DNA from: Deltaproteobacteria bacterium
GTDB taxonomy: Bacteria > Desulfobacterota > Desulfomonilia > UBA1062
Direction: 5' to 3'
Assembly (NCBI GenBank): GCA_011372875.1
Contig: DSAD01000262.1
Coordinates: 1-35,393, forward strand
DNA length: 35,393 bases
Shown: piece by piece, positions 26,837 to 34,635 of the stretch
Layout: each line of letters opens with the position of its first letter
Numbering within the stretch: the first letter of the stretch is position 1
Notes under the pieces: model-generated
Told to the model about the DNA's origin: nothing
Database searches by the model: none
The model's input: the letters and a program-made list of their open reading frames with translations, nothing else
Position numbers and translations under genes: made by a program

Positions 26837-27180
26837 CTCGTCTTCTTATTACACGAGTTGTACCAAAAAGTTAATGGATTTGTTATGAATACTGCAACAC
26901 AGACCTTGCGAACGATAAGACCAGCCCTCTATGGCGGATTACGTTCGATATGAAACATATCATAAACCCTACATTGTTCATGAGAGAAGCAATAAACCCC
27001 GCAGGAGCGTCTTTATGCGAATTTTATGCTCTATGAATGTGTCCAACCGCACAATGTGGGCTAAAGCATGTACTCTCATCATGTTGCTGAATATATGCAA
27101 ACGAAAAGGGCCTTTGTTCCCGGCAAATATCCGTATGTACGGGACAAAGGCCCGAGGGTTTATTTTTTACCCTGATAGTA
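26837..27180. other. Intergenic region with terminator
   Basis: In these 344 bases the only firm element is the terminator hairpin at 27104-27153. A plus-strand open frame from 26931 runs through that hairpin and has no ribosome site, so it is not accepted as a gene. The start of the TrmO-like gene lies at the left edge with GACGAG before it; no clear promoter for it was seen. Confidence 0.6.
27104..27153 (-). terminator. Rho-independent terminator of the 5'-nucleotidase-family gene
   Basis: On the minus strand a GC-rich arm (27153-27140, GGGCCTTTGTCCCG) pairs with CGGGAACAAAGGCCC (27122-27108) with one bulged base around a 17-base loop, and is followed at once by TTTT. It lies 28 bases after the gene's stop. 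Reading the plus strand, an A/T-rich stretch follows after GAGGG, so it may also work weakly in the other direction. Confidence 0.75.
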
Positions 27181-28980
27181 TCAGTTTGTTACATAATTTA
27201 CCCTGTCCATAGCCATGCCCCCCGGACCATAGATTGATGAAGGGATGCTGCCACCTAATAGAGGCATGAAATTCAGCGGGGCCATCCATTCCTTTATCTC
27301 CTGAACACCCTCATCAATACCCCTGTCGATAAATGAGACATCCATGGGATTGATGGCAAACCCATAGGAGTTGACGACATTAAGCATCTGCAGGGCATAC
27401 AGATCTACCACGATATGGTAACGTGCATCGGGATCATAAGGATTTACCAGTGTCGGTTCGGTAACGCAGAACGTATCATCGCTCGGATAGAGATATACAG
27501 CCTGTACACCGGAGAACGTGGCTGCCTGGGACAGATCGTAATCGATCCTGATGCCTGAAAAATTCAGATAGTAATCCGATCCCATCATCCTTGAAAGAGA
27601 AAGGCCGACTTCGCATATGGTATAGAGATCCATGCCCGTTGTATAGACCGACATGAGCGGGTAACCCGGCACGGACTGGTCATTGGGAGAAATACCCAGA
27701 GGAAGCATGTTGTACACATCTGAAAACGTGATAATCCCGGTATTGCCCGGGTAAATATCGTCTCTGATAACCCCGCTGGCAACGATACCCACATCATAGG
27801 GATTTCCGTCATTTAAAGGAGCCAGGGCGCTTGCAACACCACGCAGAGAATCAGCCGCGAGACTGCCTATGCCTGTTACCGTCAGCGGGGCCTTTTCCAG
27901 GGCAAACGTGGTGGACGATATCGGACTGTCGACCTGCAGTCCCAGGTTTTCTGCAAGGGTTGCATTCATTGCCGCATGATACATTTCAACCATGCCCTGG
28001 ATAAAAGGATCACCATCTATGCTGTCATCCATTGCAATGAGCGAGAAGTCAACTTTCGTTATCCTGCGCAGAAAAACATTATATGTTACATCCAGCCTGC
28101 TGAGATATTCCCCGTACTCGCCGGGAGAGAAGATGATCGTGTCGGACACCCCGGAAACCACCGCTTCTTGCGTGGCTGTGTGATAATGGCCTGAAGCGAT
28201 GATATCAATCCCGTGGACGTTTGCTGCAAGGTCTGCATCATCTCCGGTACCGTTTGAGTTGATACCTCCATGAGACAGGACAATTACCAGCTTTACTTTA
28301 TCTTTGTTTCTCAACTCATCGACCTGCTGCTGAATGAAGGCATAATCATGGTTGAACGTCACCGGATACGCTACCGGCGCCTTTGAATCGGAATCAGGTC
28401 CCATGAGCCCTAAAATACCCACCTTTACCCCGCAGGACAGGTCTATGATCTTCTTGTTCACGATAGCTCCTGCATCTACCAGAAGCTGAAGATCGTTATC
28501 TTCGGGGATAACCGTATTGGTTGCCACTACAGGGATGCTGAAACCTCCTGCCATTGAATTGGAAAGAAGCAGGGCCAGACCCGAAGGAGACCAGTCTAAC
28601 TCATGATTGCCCAGGGTAATGGCATCATATTCCATCATGGAGAAAAACTTCAATCCAACAGGGTCGGCCGCAGTGAGGTCATACACTGTACCCATCAGGA
28701 AATCTCCGGAATCGAACAGGAGAACAGGGATGTTCTTCGATGCCTGCTCCTGCCTTATGGCGTTGATCTGTGCCGCAAGCCTTGCATAGCCGCCTCTTAC
28801 CGAGTCGGCATCCGATGTATCAAGAGGCGTGTAGTCAAGAAACGGACCGTACCCGCTTGCATGATGATGGATATCTGATGTCTGCACAATGGTCATGCCG
28901 ACATTGCCTAACCTACAAGCCCCAAGCATCAATATCATCGATATGATACCGAGCCACAAACACCATTTTCTCGCTTTCAT
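27181..28980 (-). CDS. 5'-nucleotidase/2',3'-cyclic phosphodiesterase-family lipoprotein
   Basis: The protein has 599 residues. An N-terminal signal ends in the lipobox LGAC with lipid Cys22. The metallophosphatase domain follows: TSDIHHH (Asp36, His38, metal ligands), FDSGDFLMGT, LGNHELDW (the catalytic Asn-His), LSHGGIN, and ASGHYHT, each a metal site of UshA-type enzymes. The C-terminal half is the 5'-nucleotidase substrate domain (about 320-560, GVIRDDIYPGNTGIITFSDVYNMLPLG). It would remove phosphate from nucleotides at the cell surface. The start at 28980 is chosen because GAGGAGG precedes it and the lipoprotein signal begins there; the frame is open to 29229 without meaning. The terminator follows. 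The first metal motif is DIHHH instead of the common NDxHG. Confidence 0.88.
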   Translation of the reverse strand: MKARKWCLWLGIISMILMLGACRLGNVGMTIVQTSDIHHHASGYGPFLDYTPLDTSDADSVRGGYARLAAQINAIRQEQASKNIPVLLFDSGDFLMGTVYDLTAADPVGLKFFSMMEYDAITLGNHELDWSPSGLALLLSNSMAGGFSIPVVATNTVIPEDNDLQLLVDAGAIVNKKIIDLSCGVKVGILGLMGPDSDSKAPVAYPVTFNHDYAFIQQQVDELRNKDKVKLVIVLSHGGINSNGTGDDADLAANVHGIDIIASGHYHTATQEAVVSGVSDTIIFSPGEYGEYLSRLDVTYNVFLRRITKVDFSLIAMDDSIDGDPFIQGMVEMYHAAMNATLAENLGLQVDSPISSTTFALEKAPLTVTGIGSLAADSLRGVASALAPLNDGNPYDVGIVASGVIRDDIYPGNTGIITFSDVYNMLPLGISPNDQSVPGYPLMSVYTTGMDLYTICEVGLSLSRMMGSDYYLNFSGIRIDYDLSQAATFSGVQAVYLYPSDDTFCVTEPTLVNPYDPDARYHIVVDLYALQMLNVVNSYGFAINPMDVSFIDRGIDEGVQEIKEWMAPLNFMPLLGGSIPSSIYGPGGMAMDRVNYVTN

Positions 28981-29020
28981 AAGTATCCTCCTCATATATT
29001 CCGTTCTTTTGCAGTATATG

Positions 29021-29072
29021 TTGACAACTATACCAGTATGGCAATATAAATGCCATATCAACATGCTATAAT
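29021..29072 (+). promoter_or_regulatory. Promoter region of the crotonase gene
   Basis: TTGACA (29021-29026, perfect) is followed after 18 bases by TATAAA (29045-29050). Further on, TGCTATAAT (29064-29072) is a perfect extended -10 element, offering a second start. Both read towards the enoyl-CoA hydratase-like gene at 29283. The palindrome at 29037-29057 covers the first -10 box. Confidence 0.55.
29037..29057. repeat. Palindrome TATGGCA-N7-TGCCATA, putative operator
   Basis: TATGGCA (29037-29043) and TGCCATA (29051-29057) are perfect inverted copies separated by ATATAAA. The spacer is the -10 region of the plus-strand promoter, so a dimeric regulator binding here would block RNA polymerase. 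It also lies 57-77 bases upstream of the 5'-nucleotidase-family start on the minus strand. Confidence 0.5.
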
Positions 29073-29282
29073 ATCTATATACCTGCCTGAACAGCAAGGA
29101 AATAGCGCAGGCAAAGCGGTAAGGATTGCAAGGAACCCCCTTTCCATGATATCCTTTCATGTTATGAAAAAAGGGTTCGACTCTGGCTTTTCGCCCAGAT
29201 TTATCGATCGTTTCAGAAAAAAGGATCATTTCATAAAACCGAAAACTGGTTTTTTGATTTCCTGGAAAAAAGGAGTTCTGCT

Positions 29283-29999
29283 GTGGAGAAAACCGTATTG
29301 TTTGACGTAACCGATGGTATTGCCCTTATCACCCTGAACCGGCCCGACAGGCATAACTCGATCTGCCAGGACCTGCTTGTACATCTTTATGATAACCTCG
29401 ATGAAGTCTCCCGGAATCCTGAAATCCGGGTTGCCGTGATTACCGGAAACGGCAAATCATTCTGTTCCGGAATCGACCTCAATGTTATCGGCAAGGACAA
29501 CCTCCTTGATCCCCGTGGCGATGGAAAGGACATGCCGGATGTCTTCAGTGCATGCAGCAAGCCCATTATCGGCGCAATAAACGGCAACGCCATAACCGGC
29601 GGTTTTGAGCTCGCTCTCAACTGCGATTTTCTCATTGCATCGGAAAATGCCCGGTTTATCGATTCCCATGCCAAAGTCGGCATCCACCCCGGGTGGGGGA
29701 TGACGCAACTGCTTCAGCAAGCAGTGGGTCAGAAAAAGGCAAAACAGATGTCTTTTACCTGCAGACCGGTCTGTGCAGAGGAGGCCCTTGCATGCGGACT
29801 GGTTAACGAGGTCGTGCCTCATGCACAGCTGGTTGAGCGGGCCCTTGAAATCGCCCGGGACATATGCTCGGTAAACCAGGACATTCTCATGCAGATAAAA
29901 AAGCTTATCGAGAAGAGAGATCAGGTCTCTCTCAAAGACGCACTTCAATGTGAGAGAGAGGGCTTTCTGGAATTTGTTCGCATGGCAAAACTTTTCTGA
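29283..29999 (+). CDS. Enoyl-CoA hydratase/isomerase (crotonase) family protein
   Basis: The protein of 238 residues has the crotonase fold: ALITLNRPDRHNS, the oxyanion segment GNGKSFCSGIDL (55-66), and GAINGNAITGGFELALNCD (97-115) with Glu109 at the first catalytic Glu of rat enoyl-CoA hydratase. The second catalytic Glu is replaced by His129 (FIDSHAKVGIHPGWG), a change found in a group of crotonases whose reaction is not settled, so hydration of enoyl-CoA is uncertain; isomerase, dehalogenase or hydrolase activity is possible. The start is GTG at 29283 with GGAG seven bases before. It stands alone on the plus strand behind its own promoter region. Confidence 0.85.
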   Translation: MEKTVLFDVTDGIALITLNRPDRHNSICQDLLVHLYDNLDEVSRNPEIRVAVITGNGKSFCSGIDLNVIGKDNLLDPRGDGKDMPDVFSACSKPIIGAINGNAITGGFELALNCDFLIASENARFIDSHAKVGIHPGWGMTQLLQQAVGQKKAKQMSFTCRPVCAEEALACGLVNEVVPHAQLVERALEIARDICSVNQDILMQIKKLIEKRDQVSLKDALQCEREGFLEFVRMAKLF

Positions 30000-30050
30000 A
30001 AGGCACCGGGTTGAATAGCCCCTCGTCGGTCAATTCCACCGTGGATTCTT

Positions 30051-31394
30051 CTATGGTTTTGCCCGCGCTGCATTTTTGATCCGCCGGTAGTCTTCCAGGG
30101 TCAGACCCTCCCATCGGCAGGAGAGGAAGGAATTGTTCTGGTACAACGGCTCTTGTGAAATGTTATACGGGCTCGTCCGAAGGGCATCCTCATAGTCTTT
30201 TGTATGAGGTATGGGGGAATATTCCGTTATCATCGGGCGGGCTTGTACGCTTTTAACGAGATTCACGGCATCAAGAACCTCCTGGGCCCTCTGTCCTGGA
30301 AGACCGCACAGGATGTATACACCGATATCCGTTGATGAAAATCCTGCCTCGCAGAGGTTTTCCATGCAGCGCAGGAAATCCTCGTTCACAACCTTTCCCC
30401 CCGACATCTCCTGGCGAAGAGGGTCGCTCGTCTCCAGCCCAAGCCGGATCGTGCTGAATCCGCACTCTTTCATGAATGAAGCTGCCTCTTTTGTAATCGA
30501 ACGTATATGAAGCCCGTTGGGACAATGAAACCGTATATCAAGCCGTCTTTTTACAATCTCTTTCATCATGGGCAGGGCAAAGGTATCGCTCTGGCAAAGC
30601 AGGGCATCGTCATAAAAGGCAAAATCCACAACCTCCCTTGTCCGGTTCCACCATGCGATCTCATCGACCACCTTAAAAGGATCCCTCCTGCGCAAGCAGG
30701 GCGAGAGAAACCGTGAGGCACAGTAGGTACAGTTAAACGGACATCCTCTGGAAGTCTGTATGCAGACGTATTTCAGATCGTCGATAAGATCATAGCAGGG
30801 GTAGTCAAGGTTATCGAGATTTGCCAGATCAGGGACCCATGTTGCCGGATTACCCCAGAGTTCTTCAAAAAGAGACAGTATCTGCTGTTCACCTTCACCT
30901 GCTACAACATAATCAGCCCCCGAATATCTTCGTGCATGGTCTGTGCATAAAGTGGCATAGATACCGCCCAGTATGACCGGAATGCCAGCAAAGACCTCTT
31001 TTATGCAGGAGATGGCCTCAAAAACACCTGGATACCAGTAGGTCATCAGTGAGGTTACCAGAACGGCATCCGGCCTGACAGCGCTCAAAAGGTCATGTTC
31101 AAAGGCCTCGATGCTGATACCATACCTGCTGTAGTTCCTTTTGATATCTCGCAGCCGGTCCGGCTTTTTGATAATCTGCCTGTAATATTTTCCATGTCCC
31201 TGATCGGTTATCTTCGGTGCCTTTGTCTCCATATGCGGATGGGGAGCCCTCAGGCAGTCCATATACGATACCTCACAGCCGTTTCTTCTCAGAACAGACC
31301 CGATATACAAAAGACCCAGGGGTTTGGCCCACAGGTCATACGCGGCAAAGTCATGAATCCAGGGATTAACGAGGAGGATCTTTCTTCCCTTCAT
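30051..31394 (-). CDS. B12-binding-type radical SAM protein
   Basis: The protein of 447 residues has an N-terminal Rossmann-like domain of the cobalamin-binding class (KILLVNPWIHDFAAYDLWAKPLGLLYIGSVLRRNG, then ILGGIYATLC and VVAGEGEQ) and a radical SAM barrel with C218-x3-C222-x2-C225 (TSRGCPFNCTYC). The B12-ligating DxHxxG is not evident, so cobalamin may be held base-off/His-off or not at all. Later segments RLGLETSD and LCGLPGQRAQE are typical for this class, many members of which methylate or rearrange unactivated carbons. Substrate unknown. It lies 63 bases after glpD on the same strand and ends 51 bases after the crotonase stop (convergent). Confidence 0.82.
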   Translation of the reverse strand: MKGRKILLVNPWIHDFAAYDLWAKPLGLLYIGSVLRRNGCEVSYMDCLRAPHPHMETKAPKITDQGHGKYYRQIIKKPDRLRDIKRNYSRYGISIEAFEHDLLSAVRPDAVLVTSLMTYWYPGVFEAISCIKEVFAGIPVILGGIYATLCTDHARRYSGADYVVAGEGEQQILSLFEELWGNPATWVPDLANLDNLDYPCYDLIDDLKYVCIQTSRGCPFNCTYCASRFLSPCLRRRDPFKVVDEIAWWNRTREVVDFAFYDDALLCQSDTFALPMMKEIVKRRLDIRFHCPNGLHIRSITKEAASFMKECGFSTIRLGLETSDPLRQEMSGGKVVNEDFLRCMENLCEAGFSSTDIGVYILCGLPGQRAQEVLDAVNLVKSVQARPMITEYSPIPHTKDYEDALRTSPYNISQEPLYQNNSFLSCRWEGLTLEDYRRIKNAARAKP

Positions 31395-31457
31395 GGTGTG
31401 CGTTCTCTTTTTCTTTTCTGTAATCTAAGCAGTGTACAGATACTATCGCAAGGGTAT

Positions 31458-33092
31458 TTACACAAGGGTAAAGACATCGAGGGCCTTATCTATCTCCCTG
31501 TTTTTTATCGACCTCTTCCATTTCAGTTCCCGTCCCATAATATCCGCCACCCTTTCTATAACATTCTGTCCCGGATTGCCCAGCGTGCAAAGCCCGGTAC
31601 GCCGGAAAAGCACGTCGCACAGAGAGAGAGCCATTTCTTTATGGATCGCATAGGGGACCTCTGCCATGATATCCGGAAACTGCTCACAGATCCTTTCCAG
31701 ATATTTTTTATTTACCGTTTCAATGACATCAAGGTATCTTGAACCATAGTTCCGGCACAGATTCTCAATGATATCGTCGCTCAGTCCTCGGACCTTCCTC
31801 TTCCTGGAACGATCCACAAAACTAGCAAACCTCCCGATCTCTCCGCCGTACAGAGGGGTTGTATGGGTGAAGCATTTGAGCGTTTCGCAGCCGAGTTTCT
31901 TACAGATAATATCCACCAGTTGACGCGCCATATTTCTCGATGTTGTATACTTGCCGCCGATAGCGGTTACAAACCCTTTTATGCCTTCATCTCTTTCGTG
32001 GTCATAGAGTTCATACTTTCTAGAGGCATCATATACCTCCACCTCCACACTCGTCTCCTTTTCCACGATCGGCCTGAGCCCTCCATAGTGAAAAAGCACA
32101 TCACTTTCATTGAGCCGTGCCGCAGGAACGGTCTTGTTGATCTCATCCAGAAAATCCGTTATGTCCCTGCGCTTCACCCTGAAATCATCAGGGGACCCTT
32201 TATACGCCGTGTCTGTCGTGCCGATAAGGCTGTGGCCTCTCCACGGCAGGATAAAAAAGTGCCGTCCGCCAAGCGTCTGTAAAACTATGGCATGGTCTTT
32301 ATGCAAAGATCTGGTAATGATATGAATCCCCTTTGAACGTACCAGCCGATGGTGTTTTTTTCCCCTTATCCTCCCAAGCAAAAGGTCTGCCCAGGGCCCT
32401 GAAGCATTTACCGTCACTCTAGCCTTGATTTCATACATGCTGTCGTTCAGGAGATCCCGTACACGAGCACCTTCTATGGTATCACCGCTAACTATGAGGT
32501 CTTCCACCAGGGCATAGTTGGCTACATTCGCACCATATTCTGCAGCTGAAAGAATCGGCTCCAGGGTTAGCCTTTCCGGATTATACATCTGGCAGTCATA
32601 ATAGATAACGCCGCCCTTGAGAGCTTCAGGGGCAAGAATCGGTTCCATCTCAAGGATCTCTTCTGCTGAAAACTTCTCATGTCCGGGGATTTTTTTGTCG
32701 TCGTCATTGATCCATCGTCTGTCATATGAAAGCGTGTCATAAAACACCATCGCGGATAAGGCGGCAGGCAGTCCTCTCTTTCCCCATCCATATGCAGGAA
32801 ACACAAAGGGAACAGGATACACGAGATGCGGGGCAATAATCTCCATAATCCGTCTTTCCTGAAGAGATTCCCTGACAAGACCGACCTCAAGAGTTTTCAG
32901 ATAACGCAGTCCGCCGTGTATTAGTTTGGATGTCGCAGCAGATGTAGCAGCACCAAAATCGCCTTTGTCGACCAGGGCTGTCCTGAGACCTCTCAGTGCC
33001 GCGTCCCAGGCAATAAAGGCACCGGTGATTCCCCCGCCGATAATCAGGACATCATACTCTTTCAAAGACATTTTTTGAATATCTCGTATCAT
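31458..33092 (-). CDS. glpD: Glycerol-3-phosphate dehydrogenase, FAD-dependent
   Basis: GlpD oxidises glycerol-3-phosphate to dihydroxyacetone phosphate and passes electrons to quinone at the inner membrane. The 544-residue protein has the FAD-binding VLIIGGGITGAFIAWDAALRG (15-35), the signature ATSKLIHGGLRYL, HFFILPWRGHSLIGTTD, and IGGKYTTSRNMA. The C-terminal helical domain (about 400-510) is present. The start at 33092 is chosen because GAGGAGG lies 7 bases before it; the upstream ATG at 33119 would put that site inside the coding region. glpK and glpF are not nearby. In this setting it could link to phospholipid glycerol or to reverse electron flow. Confidence 0.92.
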   Translation of the reverse strand: MIRDIQKMSLKEYDVLIIGGGITGAFIAWDAALRGLRTALVDKGDFGAATSAATSKLIHGGLRYLKTLEVGLVRESLQERRIMEIIAPHLVYPVPFVFPAYGWGKRGLPAALSAMVFYDTLSYDRRWINDDDKKIPGHEKFSAEEILEMEPILAPEALKGGVIYYDCQMYNPERLTLEPILSAAEYGANVANYALVEDLIVSGDTIEGARVRDLLNDSMYEIKARVTVNASGPWADLLLGRIRGKKHHRLVRSKGIHIITRSLHKDHAIVLQTLGGRHFFILPWRGHSLIGTTDTAYKGSPDDFRVKRRDITDFLDEINKTVPAARLNESDVLFHYGGLRPIVEKETSVEVEVYDASRKYELYDHERDEGIKGFVTAIGGKYTTSRNMARQLVDIICKKLGCETLKCFTHTTPLYGGEIGRFASFVDRSRKRKVRGLSDDIIENLCRNYGSRYLDVIETVNKKYLERICEQFPDIMAEVPYAIHKEMALSLCDVLFRRTGLCTLGNPGQNVIERVADIMGRELKWKRSIKNREIDKALDVFTLV

Positions 33093-33158
33093 GAACCACC
33101 TCCTCTTTTTTCCTGCCAAGCCCTCCTGGTACAGTACATGTGCCTTGTCTTTCTATGA

Positions 33159-33186
33159 ATAATACTGCGTGAACACACATTTGCAA
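33159..33186 (-). promoter_or_regulatory. Possible sigma-70 promoter of glpD
   Basis: On the minus strand TTGCAA (33186-33181) and TATTAT (33164-33159), with a 16-base spacer, match the -35 and -10 consensus at four and five of six positions. Transcription would start near 33152, about 60 bases before the glpD ATG at 33092. Confidence 0.4.
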
Positions 33187-33196
33187 ATCTGCATAT

Positions 33197-33237
33197 ACTG
33201 TTTCAGCTCTACTGTTTCACTCTACTGTTTCAGCTCT
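33197..33237. repeat. Three tandem 13-14-base repeats, ACTGTTTCAGCTCT type
   Basis: Three adjacent copies read ACTGTTTCAGCTCT (33197-33210), ACTGTTTCACTCT (33211-33223) and ACTGTTTCAGCTCT (33224-33237). The outer two are identical and the middle one has lost one base. The array ends where the -35 TTGACA of the PilZ gene begins and starts 11 bases from the glpD -35 box, so it fills the space between two divergent promoters. Confidence 0.9.
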
Positions 33238-33266
33238 TGACATACACTGTCTTTTCAAGATATCGT
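33237..33266 (+). promoter_or_regulatory. Possible promoter of the PilZ gene
   Basis: TTGACA (33237-33242, perfect) with an 18-base spacer to TATCGT (33261-33266, four of six). The start site would fall near 33273, the ATG of the PilZ gene, suggesting a leaderless or nearly leaderless message. Confidence 0.4.
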
Positions 33267-33272
33267 ACGTGC

Positions 33273-33629
33273 ATGCACAGCGAGAAAGATAAACGTACCC
33301 TGGAAAGAATACATCTGAAGGATATGATCGGATCCGTAGAACACCAGGAGAAAATGAACTCCATCTCCATTATCAATGCAAGCGAAGATGGCGTATGTAT
33401 TGAGGGGGCCAATCTAGAACTGGACTCGGTTGTTCGTCTTGCTATCAATCAACCCCAGGATACACCCGGTATATCTTTGTATTGCAAGGTGGTATGGGTG
33501 TCTCCCGACGAGGTTCCTGGTAAGAAGTCAGGGCTGCTGTTTCTGAATACCAACAGGGTCCTCTTCAAGAACGATCTTATTTCCTTCAACAGACTGATCG
33601 ATTCTGCAAGGAAACAGGCTAACCAGTAA
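33273..33629 (+). CDS. PilZ-domain c-di-GMP-binding protein
   Basis: From the ATG at 33273 this is a 118-residue single-domain protein. Near the start is an R-x3-R motif (KRTLERI), followed by the N-x-S-x2-G motif (INASEDGVCIEG), the two c-di-GMP contact sites of PilZ domains. The strands LDSVVRLAINQP and LYCKVVWVSPDE and the closing GLLFLN complete the barrel. Single-domain PilZ proteins adjust motility, adhesion or export by binding partners. A TTG at 33237 would extend the frame by 12 codons but coincides with a TTGACA promoter box, so ATG 33273 is preferred, although no ribosome site is visible before it. It ends four bases from moaA (convergent). Confidence 0.75.
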   Translation: MHSEKDKRTLERIHLKDMIGSVEHQEKMNSISIINASEDGVCIEGANLELDSVVRLAINQPQDTPGISLYCKVVWVSPDEVPGKKSGLLFLNTNRVLFKNDLISFNRLIDSARKQANQ

Positions 33630-33633
33630 TCCT

Positions 33634-34635
33634 TCAGCCGCCGATGGTATTCATTAACGCACTACAACCTTGATTAGGAATAATGTGTTGTCCTATGCAC
33701 ATGCCATGTGACCTCTGTTTGAGCATCACACCTTCTTCAATCAATTTTTCTAGTTCAGCTTCTGATATACCCTGCCTCATCGGTGTGAGAAGATCAATGT
33801 GATCATCACAAAACAGGCATGGCCGCAGAGACCCCTCAGCGGTAATGCGAATGCGGTTGCAGGTACTGCAGAAGGAATGTTCACTCATAGCACCAATGAT
33901 GCCGATTTTCCCACGAGAACCCTCGATCCTGAATACCCTCGCAGGTCCTTGGGTATATTCCACGGGGATCATCGTTCCATGCCGGTCTTCTATTATCCGC
34001 ATGATCTCGTTAGAGGAGATAATCTCTCGATCTGCATACCGTGAGGCGCAACCCATGGGCATGAGCTCGATAAAACGGACCTCAACAGGGCTGTTCACCG
34101 TCAACGCGGCAAACGCATTGATTTCATCATCATTAAAACCTCTGATGGCAACAACATTTATCTTGACCGGGGAGAATTCATATTCCAGAGCCGTCATAAT
34201 CCCTTCCATAACCTGGTCAAAGGCATTTACCCTGGTTATATACGAGAACTTGTCCCTGTCCAAGGTATCGAGGCTGATATTTACCCGGTCAAGCCCGGCA
34301 CGTTTCAGGTCGGCAGCATGTAAGGGTAATAAAAACCCGTTTGTTGTCAGAGAAAGCTCTTTTAAGCCGTCAATACCTTTGACGGCTTCTATGAATTCAG
34401 CCAGGCCTTTACGAACAAGGGGCTCTCCTCCGGTAATGCGAACCTTTTCCACTCCTCGGGGTATAGAGATCTTGAGGATCCGGAGGTATTCCTCGTATCT
34501 CATTATTTCTTCATGAGGCAACCACTCTATACCTCCCGATGGCATGCAATACCTGCACCGAAAATTACATCGGTCAGTTATGGATATCCTCATATATCTG
34601 ATCTGTCGCTTGTGGGTATCGATAAGGGGTGTCAT
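33634..34635 (-). CDS. moaA: GTP 3',8-cyclase (molybdenum cofactor synthesis)
   Basis: MoaA converts GTP to 3',8-cyclo-7,8-dihydro-GTP, the first step of molybdopterin synthesis. The 333-residue protein has the SAM-cluster C23-x3-C27-x2-C30 (DRCNFRCRYCMPSGG), ITGGEPLVRKG, SLDTLDRDKF, and a second [4Fe-4S] site at the C-terminus (CSTCNRIR... CLFC). It ends in the conserved Gly-Gly required for catalysis. The ATG overlaps the stop of the DUF364-like gene by four bases, so the two are translated together. MoaC, MoaE and other cofactor genes are not in the window. Confidence 0.95.
   Translation of the reverse strand: MTPLIDTHKRQIRYMRISITDRCNFRCRYCMPSGGIEWLPHEEIMRYEEYLRILKISIPRGVEKVRITGGEPLVRKGLAEFIEAVKGIDGLKELSLTTNGFLLPLHAADLKRAGLDRVNISLDTLDRDKFSYITRVNAFDQVMEGIMTALEYEFSPVKINVVAIRGFNDDEINAFAALTVNSPVEVRFIELMPMGCASRYADREIISSNEIMRIIEDRHGTMIPVEYTQGPARVFRIEGSRGKIGIIGAMSEHSFCSTCNRIRITAEGSLRPCLFCDDHIDLLTPMRQGISEAELEKLIEEGVMLKQRSHGMCIGQHIIPNQGCSALMNTIGG

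Larger units (their letters stand above)
28981..29282. other. Divergent intergenic region with promoters and palindrome
   Basis: These 302 bases separate two divergent genes. Positions 29021-29072 hold the promoter elements and palindrome listed separately. The rest (29073-29282) would be a leader of about 200 bases for the crotonase gene; no hairpin-rich riboswitch or small gene was recognised in it. Confidence 0.5.

Noticed and set aside
26931-27212. Plus-strand frame of 93 codons in the spacer
   Set aside because: Runs through the terminator hairpin and into the nucleotidase-family gene; no ribosome site.
28981-29229. Longer start of the 5'-nucleotidase-family protein
   Set aside because: The extra 83 residues would precede the lipoprotein signal; GAGGAGG and the signal fix the start at 28980.
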